Shown here one piece after another: positions 9,198-17,587 of a DNA stretch of 54,553 nucleotides (position 1 is the stretch's first letter; each line of letters begins with the position of its first letter). The position numbers and the translations under genes were made by a program. This DNA is from an uncultured Butyricimonas sp. (GTDB taxonomy: Bacteria; Bacteroidota; Bacteroidia; Bacteroidales; Marinifilaceae). The stretch covers positions 1-54,553 of the forward strand of contig CALUHX010000015.1 of the NCBI GenBank assembly GCA_944320555.1, read 5' to 3'. The notes beneath the pieces are model-generated. The model saw only the letters and a list, made by a program, of their open reading frames with translations, ran no database searches and was not told the DNA's origin.

Positions 9198-9256
9198 CGA
9201 ATGAGGCACGTTCGCGAACGTGCCTCATTCGTGTCTCAAACGTGCCTCATTCGTGC
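9198..9256. repeat. 34-bp perfect palindrome plus a third copy of its arm
   Basis: Positions 9198-9231 read as a perfect palindrome centred on TTCGCGAA at 9211-9218. The right arm (ACGTGCCTCATTCGTG) is repeated once more as a direct copy at about 9240-9255, 22 bases on, so three copies of the same half-site lie within 60 bases. The core GTTCGCGAAC is shared with the nested repeat at 8956-9011. Such an arrangement fits a multi-site operator or a recombination site better than a terminator. Confidence 0.75.
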
Positions 9257-9430
9257 CAATGCGAGCGCATCCCTTGCGCAAACCCGGCCTAACCATCACC
9301 ATTTTTACCTCATGAAACGACTTCAACGCCCCATTTCCTTTATTTAAGCACATTGTCTCCCACTCCTCATCCTATACAAACCCACATTTTAAGTATGTTG
9401 TATTGTTTTATATTTTATTGACATACAAAC

Positions 9431-9464
9431 ATTGCCGATTACTTTTCTTTTCTTCTTATTTTTG
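9431..9464 (+). promoter_or_regulatory. putative Bacteroidetes promoter for the cysteine peptidase gene
   Basis: The -7 element TATTTTTG (9457-9464) fits TAnnTTTG. An ATTG at 9431-9434 lies 22 bases upstream as a weak -33 element. It would give a leader of about 160 nucleotides. Confidence 0.45.
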
Positions 9465-9628
9465 TAAAAAATTAAATGATAAACATTGACCATATGTAGA
9501 TTCTTTTATTTCTACATGCAAAACCAAATAGCAACTTTAACATCACATCACATGAAAAATCGCCCACCCTAAAAACAATCAATCCACACAAACTCACTAT
9601 CGCATTTACAAACTAAAACATTAACGAT

Positions 9629-10231
9629 ATGAAGAAAAACATCATAATATTCTGTTTGATTAATGGATTATCAATATCCAGTATCTCATCTGGCACCGTC
9701 ATCAAATCCGCCATATATGGAGATTCTGATTACACAAAATACCACCGTACTACACAACGTACACCCGAATGGTGTTACTACGCCACAATGGAAATGTTGT
9801 TTCCGTATAGACTTCAATACGATTTCGCCGAAGATTATTTTGATTTCACACACAACTTTTCTGGCCAAGTTCCTCCGTGCCGAAGCAATCCGTATGCATG
9901 CGGAGGAGTAAAAGGCGAACATATTGTTTCTTTTTGGAATTATTGCACAAGAGAATCGAAACATCATGCCACACTTATTGAAGCAGTCTTTAACGTAAAT
10001 GGCTCAAGTACGCTTTATACGCTACCTTGTATAGGGTTTCTTTCCTATTCACCAACAGGATATGCCCATGCTGTATTTTTATTCTATGTGACTGTAACTG
10101 TTGAAGAAGTAAATGGAACTTACTACGTAATACACCGAGCATCATACATTGACCCGCTAAATGGTCTACCCTCTACGAGAGAAACCAGGAGTACTGATCC
10201 CGCATCCGTCAAAATGTTCATCCTAAGATAA
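9629..10231 (+). CDS. secreted papain-like/C39-like cysteine peptidase (putative)
   Basis: A 200-residue protein with an N-terminal signal-like segment and a set of residues that looks like a papain-fold active site: Gln43 and Cys49 (six residues apart as in papain, within RTTQRTPEWCYYA), His147 in GYAHAVFLFY and Asp175 in ASYIDPLNG. This spacing and order resemble compact bacterial C39/C70-type cysteine peptidases. I infer proteolysis; no database match was available. The substrate is unknown. Four further cysteines (84, 91, 106, 134) might form disulfides. The gene is AT-richer than its GC-rich left neighbour and is followed 24 bases later by a lipoprotein gene, so the two probably form an operon. 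Confidence 0.6.
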   Translation: MKKNIIIFCLINGLSISSISSGTVIKSAIYGDSDYTKYHRTTQRTPEWCYYATMEMLFPYRLQYDFAEDYFDFTHNFSGQVPPCRSNPYACGGVKGEHIVSFWNYCTRESKHHATLIEAVFNVNGSSTLYTLPCIGFLSYSPTGYAHAVFLFYVTVTVEEVNGTYYVIHRASYIDPLNGLPSTRETRSTDPASVKMFILR

Positions 10232-10255
10232 CTAACAACTTACAAATAAAATATC

Positions 10256-10987
10256 ATGAAAATAGTCATCATAAGCAGCATCCTATTGCTCTTTTTAGCA
10301 TGCAGCGAAACTCAAACATTGACGCCCAAACGGTATTCTTTCGCTGAAATCACAGAGAAATTAAGCGACGAGTACGCAGACATCATAGCCGACATCAAGG
10401 CAGACCGGCAAGACGACTTGAAAGGAGAACGCACAAGAAGCTTTGCCAACGATCCTTTCTATCAATTCTACGCCACGATGGACGAGTATGATTACCACCG
10501 GATTCCTCTTTACGAGTTGGACTTGGAAACATTTTACTCCGCCCCGTCGGAAGAAAACATCCAACGTTGCATCCGCCCGACGAACACCGTGAATCTCATG
10601 GCAATCAAAGACGGGGAAATCAAAATGAGACTTATCGCGACGAAAAGCCCAAGCGGATGGTATGACTCAAACGCAACGCTGGATTACGGGAAGGCCATCG
10701 GCTGGCTGCGGGACACCCTCGCCCGGGCCGGAACGAAGGACTACAAGATTTTCACCGTCGGCGGATTGGAGTGGGTGACGTACGACCGCGGCGGCAAGAC
10801 CCGCTATTTCACGATAACCGGCCAACCGTACACGCCAGGGCAGTTCTGTGAATACTGCGTGGAAAAATACAACCAAGGGCAGGAATTCCGCAAAACGATT
10901 CTGGAGAACCCGGAATTATTTCCCGACCTGCACAAGCAACTGATGGAAGAAATGGGCAAATCTCCCACAGAGCAAACAAAGCAATAA
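10256..10987 (+). CDS. lipoprotein of unknown function paired with the cysteine peptidase
   Basis: A 243-residue protein with a lipobox (LLLFLACS) placing the lipidated cysteine at residue 16. The mature part is acidic and largely soluble and contains no domain I recognise; a Cys-Glu-Tyr-Cys pair occurs near residue 200 (FCEYCVEKYNQG). It begins 24 bases after the cysteine peptidase gene and ends just before a strong hairpin, so the two genes form one unit. Possible roles are substrate, cell-surface partner or inhibitor of the peptidase; nothing in the sequence decides between them. Confidence 0.65.
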   Translation: MKIVIISSILLLFLACSETQTLTPKRYSFAEITEKLSDEYADIIADIKADRQDDLKGERTRSFANDPFYQFYATMDEYDYHRIPLYELDLETFYSAPSEENIQRCIRPTNTVNLMAIKDGEIKMRLIATKSPSGWYDSNATLDYGKAIGWLRDTLARAGTKDYKIFTVGGLEWVTYDRGGKTRYFTITGQPYTPGQFCEYCVEKYNQGQEFRKTILENPELFPDLHKQLMEEMGKSPTEQTKQ

Positions 10988-10991
10988 CAAA

Positions 10992-11017
10992 AAAGGAGAG
11001 CCCGGCGGCTCTCCTTT
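10992..11017 (-). terminator. bidirectional intrinsic terminator (original deoC terminator?)
   Basis: An 11-bp perfect stem (AAAGGAGAGCC against GGCTCTCCTTT) with the four-base loop CGGC. Read on the minus strand it is followed by a run of T residues, so it is strongest for minus-strand transcripts from the Fic/deoC side; on the plus strand it can also end the peptidase operon. It lies about 20 bases beyond the displaced deoC tail, as expected if it originally served deoC. Confidence 0.85.
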
Positions 11018-11036
11018 ACAACCGCACCCGAACGGA

Positions 11037-11081
11037 TTATTTCTTCAGCTCTTTCAGCACGTCGTCGAGGAGGTGGGAGGC
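11037..11081 (-). pseudogene. displaced second copy of the deoC 3' end
   Basis: These 45 bases match the last 45 bases of deoC (12489-12533) at 42 positions, including the stop codon. Translated, they read ASHLLDDVLKELKK-stop, against ASHLLDDVLKEMKK at the real deoC end, so the copy is a slightly diverged allele rather than a fresh duplication. It lies 8 bases beyond the Fic stop codon and is followed by an intrinsic terminator. Together with deoC it brackets the Fic gene as direct repeats. Confidence 0.85.
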
Positions 11082-11089
11082 AAGAACAC

Positions 11090-12244
11090 CTATTTCCGCA
11101 ATGGCAAAAAACCATTTTTGTCCAGTTGCTTCAAGATGGAACGCAGCAAATAATTATTCGCAAATGAAATGACATATTTACGCGCTTTGTCATGAATAGG
11201 GGCAAGCATCTTTTTGCCAACCAGTGATTTTATAAGACGAGATATTTCAGGGCTGGATTTATCATTAAAGATTACCTTCAATTCTCCTGCTTGCAATTCT
11301 TGCGATTCCAACAATAAAGTCGTTTTCAATATCTCATATTCGTTTTCTGTCACATACCTATTTTCAAGCGCATCCACAATAGCCGGCAACAAGATATGAG
11401 TCCGCAAGAATGTGTAATCAATCAATTTGTCAATTTTCTCTATCTCTCTTTTCAATCCATGCAAGACATATTCAGACCAAGCAATCAAGCCATTATCGTC
11501 ACCTTTATCAGCTTGCTCCAAATAATGATAATAAGCATTGCGGTCAGAACAAAAGATAGCTGTCGGATTTATTATCCGTTGCTTGCTTGTAAATACATTA
11601 CGCAAAAGCATGCCATAGGTAAACAATCGAACTGTGCGACCATTGCCATTTCCGAAAGGATGTATCCATACAAAGCGATGATGGGCTATGCAAATCTTTA
11701 ACAAATCATATTTAGGAGCCGCAGGAGCGTTGATAAATTCCACAAGTTCACGCATCATCGGTTCCACTTGAGTATAATCAGGAGGGACATGGGCAGAACC
11801 GCTTATTCTCACATTACCGTGTCTAAATTCCCCGGGAGCGTCACTCCCTTCTTTCCCACTGCTCAACCCCTCCACCACCATCGCATGAAGCTCCCTCACA
11901 TATTGCAATGAGAATGGGCGCTCATCCATTGTGTCCTCGACATATTTGGTCGCTTTTTCTATATTCACAATTTCCTGTATTTGTTCTTCCGCCGCTTTTA
12001 TCGGGTCGTTCTCAATCTTTGTTGATTCCACATAGTCCATAATTGTGGTATTATTACCCTCAATCCTCGAAGAGCCTATACTCTCAAGCATGTGAAATAT
12101 TCCTTTAATCTGCTCAAAAACGAGCGAATGTGTTGTTCCTTGAAAAACTTTATAACGAAGCTTTTCCAATTCCATTATCAAATCCGTAATCGGCATGTCG
12201 AAACCAATTTGCGGGAGGCGAAGGCTTGAATTATTTGCATCCAT
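11090..12244 (-). CDS. Fic/DOC family protein (putative AMP-transferase)
   Basis: A 384-residue protein (start MDANNSSLRL) with the Fic active-site motif HPFGNGNGRTVR at 195-206 and a class II inhibitory motif SSRIEGN at 58-64 that matches [S/T]xxxE[G/N]. Fic domains usually transfer AMP from ATP to hydroxyl side chains; the N-terminal inhibitory helix places its Glu62 in the active site. In the active-site motif the usual Asp/Glu is Asn199, a variant that could alter metal binding. The C-terminal about 100 residues look like a winged helix. The gene is AT-rich, has its own promoter and is bracketed by two deoC 3' ends. An in-frame upstream extension exists but crosses the promoter. Confidence 0.88.
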   Translation of the reverse strand: MDANNSSLRLPQIGFDMPITDLIMELEKLRYKVFQGTTHSLVFEQIKGIFHMLESIGSSRIEGNNTTIMDYVESTKIENDPIKAAEEQIQEIVNIEKATKYVEDTMDERPFSLQYVRELHAMVVEGLSSGKEGSDAPGEFRHGNVRISGSAHVPPDYTQVEPMMRELVEFINAPAAPKYDLLKICIAHHRFVWIHPFGNGNGRTVRLFTYGMLLRNVFTSKQRIINPTAIFCSDRNAYYHYLEQADKGDDNGLIAWSEYVLHGLKREIEKIDKLIDYTFLRTHILLPAIVDALENRYVTENEYEILKTTLLLESQELQAGELKVIFNDKSSPEISRLIKSLVGKKMLAPIHDKARKYVISFANNYLLRSILKQLDKNGFLPLRK

Positions 12245-12372
12245 AGTAATCAATATTTGCACGTGACCAAAACAACATTTGCAATTCGCAAGACGAAACG
12301 CACAGTTTATCATGCTTTTGCAAAGATACAAAACAAAAGATTATTTGCAAATCGAATAAAAATTATTTGCAT
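12231..12372. repeat. three copies of ATTATTTGCA around the Fic promoter
   Basis: ATTATTTGCA occurs at about 12231-12240, 12340-12349 and 12362-12371. The last two are offset by 22 bases, two turns of the helix, and the middle one overlaps the -33 element. The arrangement suggests a repressor-binding array, perhaps autoregulatory. Confidence 0.5.
12321..12351 (-). promoter_or_regulatory. promoter of the Fic gene
   Basis: Reading the minus strand, TTTG (12351-12348) is followed after 19 bases by TATCTTTG (12328-12321), an exact match to the Bacteroidetes -33/-7 consensus. This supports the Fic start at 12244 and gives a leader of about 70 nucleotides. Confidence 0.78.
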
Positions 12373-12438
12373 GGCGCATACAAATCACTCGCGACACGCA
12401 AACGGACACATTCCCACAAAACACAAGACAATGACCAA

Positions 12439-12476
12439 TGGAACAGGGAAACGGAGCGGAGAGTCGCCCCGTTCCA
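12439..12476 (-). terminator. putative terminator hairpin after deoC
   Basis: TGGAAC and GTTCCA pair perfectly and the stem continues, after one mismatch, with GGG/CCC. It lies about 13 bases after the deoC stop but has no T-run, so it is weaker than the hairpin at 10992-11017. Confidence 0.45.
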
Positions 12477-12488
12477 CCATACGGCAAG

Positions 12489-13349
12489 TTATTTCTTCAT
12501 TTCCTTCAGCACGTCGTCGAGGAGGTGGGAGGCGCCGATGCGGAAGTAGCGGGGAGAACTCCAGGCCTCGCCGAGGACGCGGCGGACGATGGTGAAGTAG
12601 CGGACGGCGGTCTGCACCTTGGTGACTCCGCCGGCGACCTTGATTCCGACCATGCGGCCCGTGCGCTCGTGGTATTGCCGCAGGGCGTCGCTCATCACGT
12701 AGACGGCCTCCGGGGTGGCGTTCACCGGCACCTTGCCCGTGGACGTCTTCACGAAATCCGCGCCCGCGTAGGCGGCGACGAGCGTGGCGTTGAAAATGTT
12801 CTCTATGGTCTTCAGCTCGCCGCTCTCGATGATGACTTTCAGCACGACCCCGGCGCAGGCCTCCCGGATGGCGGCCAGCTCGCGGTAGACCTTCTCATAG
12901 TTGCCTTCCATGACATCACCCACGGAAAGCACGACATCCACCTCGTCCGCCCCGACGATGACGGCCTCGCGGCATTCCGCCAACTTGACGTCGAGAAACG
13001 AATGGGCGGCAGGGAAACAGGCTCCCACGACGGCGGTCTTTATCGACGTGCCCGCCAGCCCCTCTTTCACAATCGGGGCGAAACACGGGAACACACACAC
13101 GGAAGCCACGTCCGGCAACGAGAACTTCCTCAATTTCTTGACCAGTTCGGAGACAAAAGCGGCGATGGAACTTTCCGTGTCCGTGACTTTCAACGAGGTA
13201 TAGTCCATACACTCGACACACGCCTCGGCATTGTCGTTACTGTAAGCGGACGCGGCCTCTTTCTCGATGACCCCGTCCAACTCGAACTGGACGCGGTCCT
13301 CCAGATTCGTCCAACTATAAGCCGCCAATGTTTCTGATATATTTTCCAT
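12489..13349 (-). CDS. deoC: deoxyribose-phosphate aldolase
   Basis: A 286-residue class I aldolase that cleaves 2-deoxyribose 5-phosphate to glyceraldehyde 3-phosphate and acetaldehyde in deoxynucleoside catabolism. The Schiff-base lysine is Lys201 in GADFVKTSTGK, the second active-site lysine is Lys237 in GIKVAGGV, and the acidic residue of ADEVDVV is Asp138, matching E. coli Lys167, Lys201 and Asp102. The ATG at 13349 is preferred to an upstream TTG. It is divergent from mutS across about 200 bases. Its 3' end exists twice, the second copy lying beyond the Fic gene. Confidence 0.95.
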   Translation of the reverse strand: MENISETLAAYSWTNLEDRVQFELDGVIEKEAASAYSNDNAEACVECMDYTSLKVTDTESSIAAFVSELVKKLRKFSLPDVASVCVFPCFAPIVKEGLAGTSIKTAVVGACFPAAHSFLDVKLAECREAVIVGADEVDVVLSVGDVMEGNYEKVYRELAAIREACAGVVLKVIIESGELKTIENIFNATLVAAYAGADFVKTSTGKVPVNATPEAVYVMSDALRQYHERTGRMVGIKVAGGVTKVQTAVRYFTIVRRVLGEAWSSPRYFRIGASHLLDDVLKEMKK

Positions 13350-13467
13350 ATTCTTATTTTTTACCGTCCCCGCCCGTTTCAAAAAAAACGCACGAGCGTC
13401 ACGACGAACACTCGCGGGGACTTATCCAGCTATTTTAATCATGCGAAAGTACACAATGTTCGCGAGA

Positions 13468-13502
13468 TTTGAAGCAATTTCCGCATAAAATATTTACTTT
13501 TG
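13468..13502 (+). promoter_or_regulatory. putative mutS promoter
   Basis: TACTTTTG at 13495-13502 fits the -7 consensus; TTTG at 13468-13471 lies 23 bases upstream, slightly longer than usual. On the opposite strand a near-consensus TACTTTCG (about 13446-13453) could serve deoC. Confidence 0.45.
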
Positions 13503-13554
13503 AATGGCGAAATTTGCGCCGGATTTGTGGACATGAAATAATATCAAGTAAACA

Positions 13555-16170
13555 ATGGCATCAAAATCAGAGGAACAGACACCGTTAATGCAACAATATC
13601 ATGCGGCGAAGGCGAAATACCCCGACGCGCTCCTGCTCTACCGCATGGGGGACTTTTACGAGACATTCGGCGAGGACGCGAAGACGGCCTCCCGCATTCT
13701 GGGAATCACGCTGACCAAGCGGTCGCACGGCTCGCCGGGCGACGTGGAGCTGGCCGGATTCCCCTACCACGCCATCGACACTTACCTGCCCAAACTGGTG
13801 AGGGCGGGACAGCGCGTGGCCATCTGCGAGCAGCTGGAGGACCCGAAAAAGACGAAAAAACTGGTGAAGCGGGGCGTGATCGAGCTGGTGACTCCGGGCG
13901 TGTCCTACAACGAGACGACCATCGACAGCAAAAGCAACGTCTTTCTGGCCGCCGTCTATTTCACCAAGACGAAGGCGGGGCTGTCGCTGCTCGACCTCTC
14001 GACGGGCGAGTTCCTCGCGACGGAGGGAACGCCGCAGACGGTGGACAAGCTGCTGAACAGTTTCCAGCCCAAGGAAGTGCTTTACCCCAAGGGAAGCGAG
14101 ACGCGCTTCACCGAGCTGTTCGGCTCGAAATATTACACCTACCCCATCGAGGAATGGTTCTTCGAGACTGGCTCCGCCGCCGACCGGCTGAAGAAGCATT
14201 TCGAGGTGACGACGCTGAAGGGTTTCGGCATCGACAAGATGGACTGCGGCATATCGGCCGCCGGGGCCATACTATATTATCTGGACATGACGAAGCACGA
14301 GATGGTGGGCCACATCACCTCCATCGCCCGCATCGACGAGGCCTCCCACGTGCTGCTGGACCGCTTCACGCTGCGCAACCTGGAGTTGCTGGACTCCCTT
14401 CACGAGGGGGGACGGTCGCTGGTGGACATCCTCGACCGCACCATCACCCCGATGGGCGGACGCACCCTGCGCCGTTGGCTGTGCATGCCGCTCAAAAATC
14501 CGGCGGACATCGGCGAGCGCCTGGACATCGTGGAGTGTTTCATCTCCCGCGAGGCGGAGCGGACGGAGCTGGAGACGCTGCTGCGCACCGTCGGCGACCT
14601 CGAACGGCTGGCCTCGAAAATCGCCGTGGGAAGAATCACCCCCCGGGAAATGGTGCAATTGAAAACGGCGCTGCAAACCATAGCCCCGCTGCAAGAGCAA
14701 TGCCGACGGACGGGGAATCCCGTCCTCGCCAAGTGGACGGAGCGGCTGGACGAGTGCCGCGACCTCCACGAGCGCATCGAGCGGGAGGTGCGGGAGGACG
14801 CGCCCAACCAACTGAACAAAGGGAACGTAATCGCCGAAGGCGTGAGCCGGGAACTGGACGAGCTGCGCGAAATCTCGGTGCACGGGAAAGACATGCTGCT
14901 GAAAATGCAGCAACGCGAAATCGAGAACACCGGAATCCCCAGCCTGAAAATCGGATTCAACAACGTGTTCGGCTACTACATCGAGGTCACCAAGGTGCAC
15001 ACGAGCAAGGTGCCCGCCGACTGGATTCGCAAGCAGACGCTGGTGAACGCCGAACGGTACATCACGCCGGAGCTGAAAGAGTACGAGGAGAAAATCATGG
15101 GGGCGGAGGAACGCATTCTGGAACTGGAGAGCGACCTCTACAACGAGCTGCTCGCCACCGCCACCTCCTACATCAAGGCCATACAGGTGGACGCCCATGT
15201 GATTTCGCTCGTCGACGCGTTGATTTCCTTCGCCAACGTGTCGGCCGACTACCACTACCACCGCCCCGAGGTGAACGACTCGAACGCCATCGCCATCAAG
15301 GCGGGCCGCCACCCGGTGATCGAGCGGCAACTGCCGCCGGGCGAGTCGTACATCGACAACGACCTGTACCTCGACGACGAGCGGCAGCAAATCATCATCA
15401 TCACGGGTCCCAACATGGCGGGAAAATCGGCCCTGCTGCGGCAGACGGCCCTGATTGTCATCATGGCGCAGGCGGGCTGCTTCGTGCCGGCGGCGGAGGC
15501 GAAAATCGGCTACGTGGACAAGATTTTCACCCGGGTGGGAGCCTCCGACAACATTTCCCTCGGGGAATCGACCTTCATGGTGGAGATGAACGAGGCGGCG
15601 AACATCCTGAACAACATCTCGGGGCGTAGTCTCGTGCTGTTCGACGAGCTGGGACGGGGAACGTCCACCTACGACGGGATTTCCATCGCTTGGGCCATCG
15701 TGGAATACCTGCACGAGCACCCCAAATACAGGGCCAAGACGCTGTTCGCCACCCACTACCACGAGTTGAACGAGATGGAAAACTCCTTCGGGAGAATCAA
15801 GAACTTCAACGTGTCGGTGAAGGAGATAAACAACAAGGTGGTCTTCCTCCGCAAACTGGTGAAGGGCGGGTCTAACCACTCGTTCGGAATCCAGGTGGCC
15901 AAAATGGCGGGGCTGCCCCCCTCGGTGGTGAAACGGGCAGGAGAAATCCTGAAGCAATTGGAGAACGACCGCGACGCCAACGGCGCGCCGCAGAAAAACG
16001 TGGCCCGCATCGGCAACGAGCGGGAGGGCATCCAGCTGAGTTTCTTCCAACTGGAAGATCCCGTGCTGATGCAAATCCGGGACGAAATCGCCGGACTCGA
16101 CATCAACAGCCTGACCCCGCTGGAGGCCCTGAACAAACTGAACGAAATCAAAAAAATCACGGGGATTTAA
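13555..16170 (+). CDS. mutS: DNA mismatch repair protein MutS
   Basis: An 871-residue full-length MutS. The mismatch-reading Phe-x-Glu motif is visible as DFYETF (Phe34, Glu36), followed by connector, lever and clamp domains, and the ATPase domain with Walker A GPNMAGKS near residue 618 and Walker B-type [13 protein letters not shown] near 700. The C-terminal helix-turn-helix dimerisation region and a tail ending [12 protein letters not shown] are present. MutS recognises mispairs and recruits MutL. It is flanked by deoC (divergent) and by a hairpin-rich repeat. Nothing is truncated. Confidence 0.98.
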   Translation: MASKSEEQTPLMQQYHAAKAKYPDALLLYRMGDFYETFGEDAKTASRILGITLTKRSHGSPGDVELAGFPYHAIDTYLPKLVRAGQRVAICEQLEDPKKTKKLVKRGVIELVTPGVSYNETTIDSKSNVFLAAVYFTKTKAGLSLLDLSTGEFLATEGTPQTVDKLLNSFQPKEVLYPKGSETRFTELFGSKYYTYPIEEWFFETGSAADRLKKHFEVTTLKGFGIDKMDCGISAAGAILYYLDMTKHEMVGHITSIARIDEASHVLLDRFTLRNLELLDSLHEGGRSLVDILDRTITPMGGRTLRRWLCMPLKNPADIGERLDIVECFISREAERTELETLLRTVGDLERLASKIAVGRITPREMVQLKTALQTIAPLQEQCRRTGNPVLAKWTERLDECRDLHERIEREVREDAPNQLNKGNVIAEGVSRELDELREISVHGKDMLLKMQQREIENTGIPSLKIGFNNVFGYYIEVTKVHTSKVPADWIRKQTLVNAERYITPELKEYEEKIMGAEERILELESDLYNELLATATSYIKAIQVDAHVISLVDALISFANVSADYHYHRPEVNDSNAIAIKAGRHPVIERQLPPGESYIDNDLYLDDERQQIIIITGPNMAGKSALLRQTALIVIMAQAGCFVPAAEAKIGYVDKIFTRVGASDNISLGESTFMVEMNEAANILNNISGRSLVLFDELGRGTSTYDGISIAWAIVEYLHEHPKYRAKTLFATHYHELNEMENSFGRIKNFNVSVKEINNKVVFLRKLVKGGSNHSFGIQVAKMAGLPPSVVKRAGEILKQLENDRDANGAPQKNVARIGNEREGIQLSFFQLEDPVLMQIRDEIAGLDINSLTPLEALNKLNEIKKITGI

Positions 16171-16197
16171 GGAAGGCAAAAGATGAACGGCAAGCGA

Positions 16198-16345
16198 CAC
16201 CCCCATACCCCCTCCCCCCTGCGGGGCACTCTCCCTGCCTTAGGGGGAGAGTCGGCAGCCCGCACAGCTCCCGCAAGGAGAAAGCCACTCCGCAACTCCT
16301 CCCCTAAGATAGGGGAGATGGACGCGAAGCGGACGGAGGAGTATG
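16198..16345. repeat. hairpin-rich dispersed repeat (copy 1)
   Basis: Non-coding block between mutS and the glycosyltransferase gene. It has two clear hairpins: ACTCTCCC (16228-16235) with GGGAGAGT (16245-16252), and CTCCCCTA (16299-16306) with TAGGGGAG (16310-16317), and ends in GAAGCGGACGGAGGA. The layout resembles the block between rpsB and tsf (38470-38585), so both probably belong to one repeat family. Confidence 0.65.
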
Positions 16346-16390
16346 AAAGACAACATTCGTGGAACAATATGGACAAGAAGGAGGATTGAT

Positions 16391-17383
16391 ATGAGATATT
16401 CGGTGATTGTGCCGGTGTACAACAGGCCGGACGAGGTGAAAGAACTGTTGGAAAGCCTGACGGAGCAGGAATTCAAGGACTTCGAGGTGATTGTCGTGGA
16501 AGACGGCTCGGCGGTCCCCTGCCGGGAGGTGGTGGAAGGATTTGCGGGACGGCTCAACGCGCGTTACTTCACGAAACCCAACTCAGGCCCCGGCCAGACG
16601 CGCAATTACGGAGCGGAGCGGGCCGCCGGGGACTACCTTATCATCCTCGACTCGGACTGCATCCTGCCGCCGGGCTACTTCCCGGCAGTGGAACGGGAAC
16701 TGCGACGGGAGCCGGCGGACGTGTTCGGAGGCCCCGACCGGGCGCACCCGTCGTTCACGGACATGCAAAAAGCCATCAACTACGCCATGACCTCCTTCTT
16801 CACCACCGGCGGCATACGGGGCGGAAAAAAGAAAATGGACAAATTCTATCCCCGGAGCTTCAACATGGGCGCGCGCCGGGAAGTGTACGCCGCCCTGGGA
16901 GGATTCTCGCAGATGCGCTTCGGAGAGGACATCGACTTCAGCATTCGGGTGTTCAAGGGGGGTTACTCGTGCCGGTTGTTCCCGGAGGCGTGGGTCTACC
17001 ACAAACGGCGGGTGGACCTGAAGAAGTTTTTCAAGCAGGTACACAATTTCGGGATGGCGCGCATCAATCTCTACAAGAAATATCCGGAGTCGCTGAAGGT
17101 GGTCCACCTGCTGCCGGGACTGTTCACGGCGGGAACGGCCGTGCTGGTGCTGGCGTCGCCTTTCTGTCCGTGGACGCTGGCTCCGTTGGGGTTGTACGCC
17201 CTGTTGGTGTGCGTCGATTCCGGCCTGCGCAACCGCAGCCCGCGCATCGGCTTCTACTCCATCGCCGCCGCCTTCGTGCAGCTGCTCGGCTACGGCAGCG
17301 GCTTCTGGCGCGCCTGGTGGCAACGCTGCGTCCTCCGCCGGGAGGAAGAGACCCAGGCCTTCCGAAAGAATTTCTACAAGTGA
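16391..17383 (+). CDS. family 2 glycosyltransferase with C-terminal membrane segments
   Basis: A 330-residue protein starting MRYSVIVPVYNRPDEV. The GT-A fold motifs are clear: VVEDGS near 35-40, the metal-binding LDSD at 86-89 and GEDIDFS further on as the likely base region. The C-terminal part carries two or three hydrophobic helices (around 235-275 and 290-310), so it is likely anchored to the inner membrane. The sugar donor and acceptor cannot be told. The ATG at 16391 was chosen because an AAGGAGGA ribosome-binding site lies just upstream and the GT2 domain starts immediately. Confidence 0.9.
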   Translation: MRYSVIVPVYNRPDEVKELLESLTEQEFKDFEVIVVEDGSAVPCREVVEGFAGRLNARYFTKPNSGPGQTRNYGAERAAGDYLIILDSDCILPPGYFPAVERELRREPADVFGGPDRAHPSFTDMQKAINYAMTSFFTTGGIRGGKKKMDKFYPRSFNMGARREVYAALGGFSQMRFGEDIDFSIRVFKGGYSCRLFPEAWVYHKRRVDLKKFFKQVHNFGMARINLYKKYPESLKVVHLLPGLFTAGTAVLVLASPFCPWTLAPLGLYALLVCVDSGLRNRSPRIGFYSIAAAFVQLLGYGSGFWRAWWQRCVLRREEETQAFRKNFYK

Positions 17384-17393
17384 GGCAGAAACG

Positions 17394-17435
17394 GAAACGG
17401 CTGCTTTTTCCCGGAAGGCGAAAGAAGCCGTTCCC
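17394..17435 (+). terminator. putative terminator after the glycosyltransferase gene
   Basis: AACGGCT followed by GCTTT pairs with AAAG...AGCCGTT across an internal mismatch, forming a long stem 10-50 bases after the stop. There is no strong T-run. Confidence 0.5.
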
Positions 17436-17587
17436 GTAAACTTTCCTTGCCCCATATTTCCCGACAGGGGAACGGACAATGCAAACGAGCGCCTATAAAC
17501 TACCCCTATTAATGAAATAATAATACATTGATAATCAATCAAATAAATCTAACGCAATTATTTTTATTTGGTAAATTTCTTTCAATA

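Larger units (their letters stand above)
8866..9628. other. gene-free intergenic region with palindromes, then AT-rich leader
   Basis: About 760 bases with no credible gene. The first half is GC-rich and contains two elements built around GTTCGCGAAC (8956-9011 and 9198-9231, listed separately). From about 9350 the composition becomes AT-rich. That part holds the likely promoter of the cysteine peptidase gene and a short leader hairpin (TGTAGA at 9495-9500 pairing with TCTACA at 9511-9516). Open frames in the GC-rich half lack ribosome binding sites and similarity to known proteins. Confidence 0.7.

Noticed and set aside
8959-9204. Short open frames on both strands between the RDD and cysteine peptidase genes
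   Set aside because: They overlap the palindromes, lack ribosome-binding sites and show biased low-complexity composition.
9198-9256. Possible CRISPR-like or tandem repeat array
   Set aside because: Only three half-site copies occur and they are arranged as a palindrome plus one direct copy, without regular spacers; no cas genes are present.
14272-16206. Long open frame antisense to mutS
   Set aside because: It lies opposite a full-length MutS, is rich in His/Val/Arg/Leu as GC-rich antisense frames usually are, and has no recognisable motif.
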